This document shows, piece by piece, positions 25,080-35,360 of a DNA stretch of 64,000 nucleotides. The stretch is from Bretschneidera sinensis (taxonomy: Eukaryota > Streptophyta > Magnoliopsida > Brassicales > Akaniaceae). The translations under genes were made by a program, and so were the position numbers. The notes beneath the pieces were generated by a model. The model was not told the DNA's origin. It saw only the letters and a list, made by a program, of their open reading frames with translations, and did no database searches. The stretch's first letter is position 1; each line of letters starts with the position of its first letter. The DNA is taken from contig CM043698.1 of assembly GCA_023935145.1 (NCBI GenBank), positions 19,037,001 to 19,101,000 of the forward strand. Reading direction: 5' to 3'.

Positions 25080-26499
25080 TGATGCAGGAGGATCTGAGTC
25101 AGATGATGTTGAGCTGTTAGATGGCAAGTGGGCTACCTAAACCGGTTTACATCGTTTAACGGGCCATAGGTTCGGATTGGGCCCCAGAGACCCTAGTTTG
25201 ATTGGAAACGAGCTTTTGGGAAAAACTTAGTATCATACTAAGCCTTATCGTTTTTAAGCCAAAAAACGAAGTTTAGACCTTCAAATTGGCAGTTTTTAGT
25301 TTTTAGGAAACCTTTTATTTTATTTAATTTAAACTTGGTCTTAATTTAATTTTCTTATTTTAGCTTCGACCTTATAAATAAGGTCTTAGGGTTTCATAAT
25401 ATTATTATTGTATTTTTAGAATAAATTAAAATAAAGCATCAGAGTAGTTTCTCTGTATTGTTTTAGGGTTTTTCTTGTGTTACTCCCTATGAACTATCTG
25501 TTCGACTAGCCTGCAGAATAATCGCTATTCTACCCGGTGTCAGTTGGTATCAGAGCTTTAGCATATTCCTGGGGTGAGATTTCATCAGTTTCCATGGCTG
25601 GTGATCGTGGTCGTGGTCGTCGCGGGCAAATTCCGAACGAGGAAGCCCCACGCTGTGATCGTAACGTTCAGGATGTGATGATTGAGGATTTACAGAGGCA
25701 GGTTGCAAAGTTAACCCAGCGTCTAACGGCGCAGAATTTCGGTGATCGTGAGATGAAAGATCATGATTTCGATTCCAGTTTCGAAAACCCGTATTACAAT
25801 CCTGCTCGATTCGGGGAACACCGTGGTCGGGAGGATCGTTATGGAGATCTCGGTTTCAGAGTGGATTTGCCGCTGTTAGCAAAGTTTTCTGACCTGATAC
25901 CAGAGGATCTTCTTCCTGGGTTGCCGCCTGAGGTCTTTAATGTGAAACACTTGAGTCCTTGTTTTGGGGATTCCGATGTGGCTATTGTGAACTCGAGGAC
26001 GAGTTCTTTCCAACTCGGGGCGACTGATGCAGGAGGATCCGAGTCAGATGATGCTGAGCTGTCAGATGGCAAGTGGGCTACCTAAGCCAGTTTGCATCAT
26101 TTAGCGGGCCACAGGTTCAGATTAGGCCCCGAAGACCCTAGTCTAATTGGAAATGAGCTTTTGGACCTTCAAAAGCTTTATCGTTTTTAACATACTAATT
26201 TTTATCGTTTTTAAGCCAAAAAATGAAGTTTAGACCTTCAAATTGGTAGTTTTTAGTTTTTAGGAAACCTTTTATTTTATTTAATTTAAATTCGGCCTCA
26301 ATTTAATTTTCCTATTTTAGCTTCGACCTTATAAATAAGGTCTTAGAGTTATGTAATATTATTATTGTATTTTTAGAATAAATTAAAATAAAGCATCAGA
26401 GTAGTTTTTCTGTATTGTTTTAGGGTTTTTCTTGTGTTACTCCCTGTGAACTATCTGTTCGACTAGCCTGCAGAATAATTGCTATTCTGCCCGGCGTCA
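25080..26499 (+). mobile_element. TRIM-like LTR retrotransposon with truncated gag (1420 bp)
   Basis: LTRs are 25080-25542 (463 bp) and 26025-26499 (475 bp), with TG...CA ends. The 5-bp target duplication is perfect: GTAGT at 25075-25079 and 26500-26504. The PBS TGGTATCAGAGC at 25545-25556 matches initiator Met-tRNA. Each LTR carries a TATA-like CCTTATAAATAAGG. The internal region is only 482 bp. The same site in copy A (about 13945-13955, ATGAATAGTACACAAAA) is empty. The nearby 29275 solo LTR belongs to the same family. Confidence 0.9.
25594..26085 (+). CDS. truncated gag-type ORF of the TRIM-like element
   Basis: A 163-residue frame from the ATG at 25594. It begins MAGDRGRGRRGQIPNEEAPR and then has DVMIEDLQRQVAKLTQRL, a coiled-coil-like start seen in many plant Ty3/gypsy gag proteins. 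It has no zinc knuckle or protease. The frame stays open through the internal region and ends inside the 3' LTR. It is probably an N-terminal gag remnant of a larger parent element. Whether it is translated is unknown. Confidence 0.6.
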   Translation: MAGDRGRGRRGQIPNEEAPRCDRNVQDVMIEDLQRQVAKLTQRLTAQNFGDREMKDHDFDSSFENPYYNPARFGEHRGREDRYGDLGFRVDLPLLAKFSDLIPEDLLPGLPPEVFNVKHLSPCFGDSDVAIVNSRTSSFQLGATDAGGSESDDAELSDGKWAT

Positions 26500-27025
26500 G
26501 TAGTTCACAAAAAAAATAATCAAATGAGTAAAATAACGTACAAAAAAGAGAAGAGAAAAATAAAGTTTAAAAACAAACTGCGATTTCGACTTGAAGGAAA
26601 ATAATTGTCATCATTGTCATCATCTACAATTTCTTTGGTATTCATGGCCAAAACAACAAAGCTGTATTGAAATTACATCCTGTAATAAGAAACTATTGGA
26701 TTGACTCTATCTAACAATAGGTCCATCTACAAGGTATATATATAACTACTAACTCTTGTCTAATTTATGGTTAAATATTTAGGGCTTGACTCATTTACGG
26801 TAATTTCTTTAAAATTAAAGATATTTTTGTAAAGTTGATCTAATAGAATGATGCTTAACAGTTAATAGTTCCAATATACAAACTGTTATACATATCGACC
26901 ACAAGTATTGCATAACAACACATCATCCATGCATGTACTTCCATTTGTTCCATATGGGAAAAAACAGCTTGTAAGCATGCACATCTTCTTAGGCAAGAAT
27001 GAACAGTAGACAACCAAAAGGTAAG

Positions 27026-28966
27026 TGATGTAGAGCATAAAGTAAGAAAGAAATAGAAAAGACGAGATAAATGGAAACCAGGTTATCTTAGGAATTAAAA
27101 AAGAAGCCAGCCATCCTTGGAGGTTGAGAAGAAATTGATACTTAATATCAATAATTTTTTTTCATTCAAAACTAATTGAAAATTAACAGGACCCTTCTTA
27201 ATATAAAGATTTTTAAGAATCCTAGTCTTACTACAACACTATATATTAAAAAATTCAACACTAATCAAATACTATCTCCTAATCCTATCCCAAGAAATTA
27301 AATCATATTCAAATACTGTATCCTAAGATCCCTACTAAAATATAATTTTTTATGATTACAAATTTTTTCTTGTACTCTTCTGTACCCATCATTCTCCATC
27401 ACTTAAAAAAAACTCAACCTCAAGTTTTGAAGTGATGAAGCAGCACTGTTTGTGATTGTTGTAAAAATAAACAATAGTCATGTTACTAGACACCCATGGA
27501 GAGGCACATTATAGTACTTGTATGCTACATAAACACATATTACATTTTGACCCTGTTGATTAAGAATTATATCTGTGGCTACTGCTGTTTTATCGGTCTG
27601 TTTGTCCCAATAATTAATTCTTGCTGCCCTCGTCCTACAAGGATCATCGAATCAATAGCAATAAGCCCTGTTTGAAGAGGTTCATATACGGAACGTCTTC
27701 CGGAATAACGAGTTCTTTACCAAAGGAAATTTTTTTGGCTAAGAAAGCCTGTTGTGGAGGTGCTTTAGACCAAATAGGTAGGATAAACCACTGCCTTAAT
27801 CATGTCTTCAATCTTGTCTTGGTCGTGCTTGCAATCTGTGGTCTCATCTTACTCGACAAAGACTTCTGACTTGTCTTGGGGTGTCTCAAAGTCAATGATC
27901 TTGATGCTTCATCTTCTTGGTTCTCATGTTATATTTGAGCATATTAACCTTATCCTACTTTGTGGGTCTGGAATGGAATCATTGTTGCGAGAAAAGTTGG
28001 CAGTGAAACTTTCTATTCTCTTATAAACCCTATCAAGTACTTGTTGAAGCTCGAGTAACTCCTCTTTGGACATAGTTGGTTTGCTTGGCGAGTAATACTT
28101 AATCTCCATCTGATAACATTAATCGTAAATACAACGACCATTCAAATTTGTTTTAACCCAAAAAAACATATTGGTGCCTAGTAAATTGTAAGGGCTTGAA
28201 AATCAATATCAGTTTGAGAGATAATAATTTTCTCAATAAACCCATATAGATCAAAAACCTTATGCAACACATCCTATGTGACCAGATATAATATATCATG
28301 AATGATCACATAAAGGATTCGGGTTTAGCTCAACTGAACCCATTACTCATAAGGTGGATGTAAATTTTATCTTTTTACCTTTTTGTTCTGATTTTTCTGT
28401 TTTTTTTTTCGTTTTTCTCATAAAGTACATAAAGCAAAATTAAAAAAAAAAATTGTAGAACATTGTCCACTGCACTAGAAGCAATTTTTTTTCTTCATAT
28501 TTTCAACTGATTTGGGCTAAGGTTTGTTTAGTGAATGTATGGTGATTTGGGTCTAGGGTTTGTTTAGGCTCTGATACCATATCGATGTAGAATATGAAGT
28601 AAGAAAGAAATCTAAAAGAAGAGATAATGAAATGGAAACTAGTCTACCTGAGGATTGGAAAAGAAGTCAGGCTACCTGGAGGTTGAGAAGAAATTGATAC
28701 TCAATATTAATAATTTGTATTCATCCAAAGCTGATTGAAAATTATAAGGGACCTCTATAATATATTATATAGAGATCTTTAAGAATCCTAGTCCTACTCC
28801 AACACTTTAACTAAACAAATTCAATAATGATAAATTACTATATTCTAACCCTATCCTAAGAAATTAAATCCTAATCAAATACTGTGTCCTAAGATCCCAC
28901 TAAAATATAATTTTTTCATTATTACAAAATTATGAATTTATCCATATATCCTTCTGTAGCCCATAA
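27026..28966 (-). mobile_element. non-autonomous LTR retrotransposon, copy B
   Basis: Orthologous by duplication to the element at 14648-16614. LTRs are 27026-27391 and 28583-28966, with the same flanks GTAAG and GGAAG. The PBS complement here is GGCTCTGATACCA, an exact Met-tRNA site (TGGTATCAGAGCC), where copy A has a mutation. The first base of the 5'-LTR-side inner end is C (CGATGTAG) where A has T. The internal frame is at 27924-28109. Confidence 0.8.
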
Positions 28967-29274
28967 GGAAGTATAGGCAAAGTGGTGAGTATTAATTGCT
29001 AGTGTAACATTCATATAATCTTAGATATTAATTACACACTAGAGACCGAATTTTGAACAAGTAGTCTAAGTTAATATGATGCCAATCAACAATCCAACAC
29101 GCATGCACATACGAAGAGTTTCAATATCGTATACTTGCAATCTTTTTGTCAAGTAAATTTTATGTATATGAGCAGATTAATGTCAATGACCTATGAAAAT
29201 TTTTGTTACTAATATGAGTATACTTTTATTTAGTCAAAGCCAAAGAGATTTGTTGCGTGATTGTACATAATTTC

Positions 29275-29722
29275 TGACGCAGGAGGATCAAAGTCAGATG
29301 ATGCAGAGTTGATAGATCAGCGCAGGTGGACTGCCTAGAACGGGCCACGGGCTCAGATCAGGCCCGAAAGACCCTAGTTTGATTGGAAACGAGCCAATAA
29401 ACAAAACTTGATTCTCTGTAATCAGCCTCGACATTTTTAAGCCAAAAAATGACGTTTAGGCCCTCAAATTGGCAGTTTAACGTTTTTAGGAAACTTTTTA
29501 TTTTAGTTATTTTAATTTCAGCCTTAATTTAATTTTTCCTATTTTTTTCGACCTTATAAATAAGGTCTTAGGGTTTTGTAAACATTATTATTGAATTTGC
29601 ATAATTTTAAATAAATATCAGAGCTGTTTCTTTGCATTGTTTTTTGGGTTTTTCTTGTGTTACTCCCTGTGAACGATCTGTTCGACTAGCCTGCAGAATA
29701 ATCGCTATTCTGCCCGGCGTCA
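29275..29722 (+). mobile_element. solo LTR related to the 25080 element (448 bp)
   Basis: Starts TGACGCAGGAGGATC and ends CTGCCCGGCGTCA, with a perfect 5-bp target duplication ATTTC (29270-29274 and 29723-29727). The corresponding site in copy A (about 16920, ACATAATTTCTTTTC) is empty. The LTR end sequence (CTGCAGAATAATCGCTATTC) matches both LTRs of the 25080 element. Confidence 0.9.
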
Positions 29723-30075
29723 ATTTCTTTTCTATACAGGTGCAAGTTGAATGATGCTCTAACCCAATCAAATGATTTATTGTTTCTGTATAAATTTCTA
29801 TAACTAGAAAAATATAGATAGAAATAATTATTACTACCATATATAAAGGTACGTGACGTCGATTAATTTTCAATTGATGAAACATCTTGGTTATTTGCAA
29901 TAACCAACTTGGGATAGAATGTAATACGTAGAATTAATTAAGAAGCACATATGAATTTTCTGAGAAGCCTTGCGATTGACTGGGCACTTGGAGAGATTTA
30001 AAGCCCCAAACCCACCTTTTATTACCTTCTCAATACCCAATTCATGGAGAAGAATAAATAGAGAATGTGTTAAAT

Positions 30076-30401
30076 TATTAAGAATAATTGAATTATAAAT
30101 TATCCCAAAAGCTTAAACTCATGGGAAATGGATCAATTAATTTTTAATATAATATCAGAGCTTTAGGTCTTGGTTTCGAGTCATGAGGATGCCCCTTTTT
30201 TATTTAATATTTAACCTAGTTCATTGCTCTTTCGGATGTTTAGGTTTTCTTTCATTGAGTTTCATGTGCAAAGCCTTTAATCAATTAATCGGCTTACACG
30301 TGAGGGGAGGGGTGTGTTAAAGTAAAAAAAAATTAATTGCACTATTTCCCATGAGCTTAAGCTTTTGGGATAATATATTGGTAATTCAATTATTCTTAAT
30401 A
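30076..30401. mobile_element. MITE with ~50-bp terminal inverted repeats, copy B
   Basis: Counterpart of 17299-17619 in the second segment, slightly longer (an extra GGGG-type step near 30306). Inverted ends are conserved. Confidence 0.65.
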
Positions 30402-30419
30402 GAATGTTCTTAAAGAAGG

Positions 30420-31170
30420 GGGAGTTGATGGAAGGTGTAAGGTGAAAATATAATAGGAAGGGTGGTATTGCAAAGAAGAAGCCAGTTGAGTTTAGCGATC
30501 CTGAAGTTAGATTCGATGTCTTGTCATCGGAGAGGGATGCGTTCGTTCAGCTAGAGAATGTCAATCATTAGATGTTGATAAGCAAAGGTGACTAGTAGTT
30601 GATGAATCCAGGTGTGATGCCTCTTCCTCTCTTAGGGAAGAGGCAGCCGGCGTTGAGGCGGTTAAAACCCATTTGTTTGTACCTTTTAATTTTTTTCTAA
30701 TAAAAAGGTAGGGGCCCAACCAAACCCCCTCCACCTCAAGGAGGGTTTCTTTAAAAACAAAAAGGGTTGAGGCGGTTAAAACATGGGAGTTGAGCAAGAA
30801 TGTGGGCTTAGGTTTGGATGGAAATGAGGATGAGGTTATTGAAAGTCTGTATCAATTGGAGGTTGGAGCTGAAAGATCGAGAGGAATGTAGTAGGATTTG
30901 AAGCACTTTTTGTTTATTTTTGGGTTTGAGGTTGGCTTGAGTTTTTCGTATAACCTGGTGGAATTCGTGGTGCTGCTTAGAGCTATGTTGCCAGGTTGTC
31001 TATGTCTTATGTTAGTGATTGTAGGATAGTTATATAGTTTTCTCTTAGTTGTTTTGTTGGGTTTGCTGGTGCTGTGTTTTTGGGGTGGTTGGTGTGTATA
31101 TAATGCATCTGTGGATGCTTGCTCATTCTTAAATATAATTCTATTTTTGCTCTTCGAAAAAAAACAGTGA
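30420..31170 (+). mobile_element. LINE-like or retroposed 3' segment, copy B
   Basis: Near-identical counterpart of 17640-18390, including the PVEFSDPEVRFDVLSSERD stretch and the terminal A run near 31160. The reverse-strand frames here are shadows. Confidence 0.35.
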
Positions 31171-31291
31171 GGCATTTAAAAAAAATAATTGAAGTAGATT
31201 CCCTGTTATCTATCATCCATTTATGGTTGCATCAAATCGGCTTCCTTTTATTCACCAATAAATAGGTCATTTTGACCTAAAAAATACCAAT

Positions 31292-31639
31292 CAAGGTTTT
31301 AAATTGCGGTTGACGTCGCAAATATGGTCGCACAGCGTTTATCGCGGTTACAGATATTGCAAGTGTTAAAATGCGGATCACAAGTATATATCGCGGTCAT
31401 GAATTTTTTTTAACTTCGGAAAAGTTTAAAATGTATGTCGCGGGCATAACAACCATGAATAGTAGTTGTAGAGGGCATCGTGTTCATGGAGTTATACAGC
31501 TCCTCGTGGCCGCGACGTGCCGCTATATAACCGTGAATTCCACTTTTATGCAAATAATGGTGAAAAGCGATTGTGACACCTATCGCTACCGCTATATAGT
31601 GGCCGCTATGTCACGTCTTGGTCGCTATTTAAAACCTTG
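31292..31639. mobile_element. hAT-like MITE, copy B (348 bp)
   Basis: Same length and ends as 18513-18860, duplicated with the segment and differing by a handful of substitutions. Confidence 0.75.
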
Positions 31640-32429
31640 GTACTAATACATTTGCAACACCTAAAATTGCATGTAGCCATTAATAAGTATTATAAAACTT
31701 GTCCATAAAAAGGATGAAAAAGATAATCATAACAAAGAAAATTCTCCAAACTTCAACCCGGCAGCTATTTTTTGCTTCTAGATTTTTCTGCTTAGTTTTG
31801 GATGATGATAGTTCTTGTTTAGTTTGAGTGTTTCAGTTTTGATGTTGCTTAAGCTTGTCCTATTGTGTGTTTTTGGGGGGTGAGTTTTTTCTCGGTTGAG
31901 GCTTGTCCGGATGCTGGAGTATTTGTTCCATTTTTGGTTTTGAACCATTTTGTTTCGTTGAATCTGTTTGTATATTTCGCATCTTTGATGCTGATCAATA
32001 ATAAATGCTTTTTCCCTGATAAAAAAACCTTACTAACTAACTTCAGCATTGTTAACTATGATAGACATCTACCAAACCATCAACTAAAGCATCAGTGGGC
32101 AAACAAATATCATTTAATTGACAACCACAAAGAAACAATTGGTAAAAATAAAAAGAATAAATTAATAAATTTTATAATTACAGTTATTTTATTGTTAAAT
32201 TTAATAAAGATATCAAGGAAATATATACACATACATGTACTCAAAATTTAGGGAAAAAATAAAGAACTTTTTTTTTTATCAAAAAACTTCACTCACAAGG
32301 TGCAGTGTAGTTGTTTGCACCATTTGATAAGTTTACACACAAATTTATTGGTTTCCTTCCAATAAGTATAATTGTCCTCCTTATCAGGTAATGCGTGCAA
32401 AATCAAGTTCTGGATTGAATTTGTTGCAG

Positions 32430-33071
32430 GCTTATTAATCAAACAACAACAACACTGGCAACAATGCCAATAACAACAACACCATCATCCCTCTACCATA
32501 TATGTATGGTTTGCGAGCAGCATCAATACATGCCTATCGCAAATATAATCTGTATAATCAGTCGGATCCTCCCTCCTCATGCCAAAATCTCCGACGACTC
32601 CAAAGAGACTATGCAGGGGTGCGTCTCTGTTCATCAGCTTCACCATTGAGGAAGCCAACGAGCATTGTCAGCATGAGCAGCGCAAGACCATCAATGCGGA
32701 GGATTTTCTTTGATAAGTACACCAAGCCTCGTACCCTCTTTCTTGCCAATCATGAGAGTGACAATGACATGATGTTGCTTTGAGAGCCCAATTTGAAACG
32801 AAGCCGACTTTTGGCCTTTCTCAATGAGCTCTCCTCCTCTCCCCATAGCCCCTCTCCCTATGAGGCCTCTCTCTGTAGAGCCTTATGGGTAGCCTTTTCA
32901 AATGGGCCCTCAACAGGAGATTTACATTGGATGGATGGGCACTTCAAAGATGAATCGTATGCTGCTGTTGGATTCTGGATCATATTTGAATACGCAAATG
33001 TTAGAGAATGTTCATTGGCAGAAAGGCTAATATCCAACACTCAACAATTAGAAAAAGAACAAAAATACTGA
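32430..33071 (+). pseudogene. LEC1-type NF-YB (HAP3) pseudogene, copy B
   Basis: Duplicate of the copy at 19645. It shares the same frameshift after CVS and the same loss of the WAMSK region. It differs by small changes: ISDDSKET here versus ISDHSKET in A, and QHQYMPIAN versus QDQYMPIAN. The shared lesions show that the gene was already broken before the segment duplicated. The C-terminal frame here (32793-33071) is open for 92 residues and includes MDGHFKDESYAAVGFW. Confidence 0.75.
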
Positions 33072-33259
33072 CAATTTAATAATATACCTATGAATTTTCA
33101 TTATTCCAAGGTTAAAGTGGCTTTACATGAACAAGATACTAGACAATTAACCACTAATTAAGCTTTTGATGTACTGTAAAAATCACTTAGGATCACCACC
33201 TTTTGCTTGGATTATATGATAGACCGTGGCTTTGATAAAGAGTACCAATACTATAAAGC

Positions 33260-33590
33260 TTACCTTGTATCATAGGACGGGGATGAGTGCAGGCTAACCT
33301 CAAGAAGCATTTTGTCCCGTTCTGGTCCTGAAGAAAGCCTGCTGACAATACCCTCCCATATTTTCTGGTAATTCATCAATCCGATCTGAACTCATGATCA
33401 CCATATAAGAGTAAATTAAATAAAAAGAAATATTTAATTAAGAAAAAAATGCATACATGAAATCAAATGAACAAAATAACGTACAAAAAAGGGAAGAGAA
33501 AAATAAAGTTTCATAACAAACCTTGATTACAACTTGAAGGAAAATTGTTTTCACCATTATCGTCATCTTTTGTTTCATCAATATTCATGA
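33260..33590 (-). pseudogene. recurrent exon remnant, copy B2
   Basis: Near-identical to the A2 copy at 20460-20790, with the same ATG, acidic leader, donor-like GTTTGTTA and KIWEGIVSRL-type second part. Function unknown. Confidence 0.4.
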
Positions 33591-34395
33591 CCAAAACAAC
33601 AAAGCTGTAATGAAATTGTATCATGTCGAGTAGTAATAAACTATTGTATTGAGTCTATTAACTCTATCTAACAATAGATGCATTAACAAGGTATATATAT
33701 AGCTCCTAACTCTTGTTCTATCCAGGTTAAATATTTAGGGCTTGACTCATTTATAGGTAAGCACTTGGAAATTAATGACATTTTTGTAAAGCTGATCTAA
33801 TTATAGGATGGTGCTTAATAGTTAATAGATCCAATATACAAACTGTTATACATATCAGCCACAAGTATTGCATAACAACACATCATCCATGCATGTACTT
33901 CCTCTTATTTCAGGATTTTTTTTACCAAAGTAAGAGTATTTAAAATCTTTTTTACCATAACAGGATCCTTTTAATTTTATTTCTAGAAGAGGACACTTTT
34001 TGCCACAGACTCCAAATTAATTTTTTCTTTTATTTGGTAAGGATAGTCTATGTATACTAAGAGTTACTTTTTTCCATATTGAAAAAAACTACTCGTAAGC
34101 ACGCACATATTCATAGGCGAGAATTGATAGTAGAAAACTAAAAGGTAAAATATGTATAGCAACGTGATGAGTGCTAATTGCTAGTGTTACTTTCATATAA
34201 TCTTAGATATTAACTCCACGCTTGATACTGAATTTTGAAAAAGATTTCTAAATTGCGATGGTCCCAACAATCCAATATATTTCAATATCGTTTAAGCTCA
34301 TCTTTTTGCCGAGTAACTTTTATGTGTATATATTATACCAGATTAGTGTCAATGACCTAAGTAAAACATTTGCTTCTAAGATGAGTATACTTTGA

Positions 34396-34680
34396 AAAAT
34401 TCTTTGCTAGATAATGTTTTAGACCCACCCAAAACCTCATTGGCAATTTTAGGGAACTTCACTGTAACGTCAGCAATAAGCGTGGGATCCAAAAAATAAT
34501 TCTTTGCTAGATAATGTTTTAGACCCACCCGAAACCTCATTGGCAATTTTAGGGAACTTCACTGTAACGTCAGCAATAAGCATGAGATCCAAAAAATAAT
34601 ATTACCAGTGAATTTCTTTAAAATTTTAATGAAGTTTCATTGGGAATGTTTTAGACCCGGTCTAGCTAATAATTCTTTGT
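34396..34680. mobile_element. MITE, copy B, with internal 100-bp tandem duplication
   Basis: Counterpart of 21627-21816. The left inverted repeat is shortened (GCTAGATAATGTTTTAGACC), and a 100-bp block (34401-34500) is repeated directly at 34501-34600 with about three differences. The right inverted repeat AATGTTTTAGACCCGGTCTA is intact near 34645. Confidence 0.6.
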
Positions 34681-34872
34681 AAACTTTTATTCTATAAGTG
34701 CCAAAGAGGTTTGTTGCATTTTTTTTAACAACAAAAGAACACTTTTTTGTTGCATGATAGTACGTGATTTCTTTTAAATGTGGGTGCAAGTTGAATGACT
34801 CTCTTAACCCTAATAGATGATTATTTTATTGTTTTTGTATTGATTTCTATAACTAGAACTATATAGATAAAA

Positions 34873-35079
34873 TTAAATATTACCAGACTTTGGTTTTGGG
34901 CTTCCCATCTTGTCACTCTCACTTGGCCTTCGATGCTCTTCTTGACGCGGCCTCGTCCCAATCCAAAATAACTTCCTCCAGGTCATTATTTGGTGAGTAT
35001 GCAAACTCCATGTCCTTGGTCTTTTCTCCCAAAAGAACATCACGAAGGGGGCAGTGCACAGTTTATATATTAGTTCCAC
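34873..35079 (-). pseudogene. gene fragment of unknown origin, copy B
   Basis: Counterpart of the fragment at 22011-22217, with several substitutions. Unidentified. Confidence 0.3.
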
Positions 35080-35360
35080 GCTTGAGATCGAATTTTGAAA
35101 AAAAGTAGCCTAAGTTTACGATGACACCAATAATCCAGTCTGTACTTAAATATGAAGAGTTTCAATGTAATATATGTGCAGCCTTTTTTAGAGTTACTTT
35201 CATATATATGAGCAGATTAATGTCAATGACATATGCAAAAATTTTGCTGCTAATCTTGCTCAGTGTGAAATAAATAAATTTGTTGCATGATAGTACGTGA
35301 TTTCTTTTAAATGTGGGTGCAAGTTGAATGACTCTCTTAACCCTAATAGATGATTAATTA

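Larger units (their letters stand above)
24870..26645 (-). pseudogene. recurrent exon remnant, copy B1, split by the TRIM-like element
   Basis: The first-exon-like part (MNTKEIVDDDNDDNYFPSS) is at about 26645-26585 on the minus strand, and the second part is near 25000-24870. The 1.4-kb LTR element at 25080-26499 lies between them, in what would be the intron. The second part is degenerate. Confidence 0.35.
23325..35360. repeat. tandem segmental duplication, copy B
   Basis: Near-identical to copy A over most of its length. For example, the 348-bp MITE and the NF-YB pseudogene recur at +12779 and about +12788. B-specific features are the TRIM-like element (25080-26499), a solo LTR (29275-29722), a deletion of about 190 bp relative to 14395-14590, and a 100-bp tandem duplication at 34401. 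It ends abruptly at 35360, where a gypsy-type LTR begins. Its start is homologous to copy C from 42865. Confidence 0.85.
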
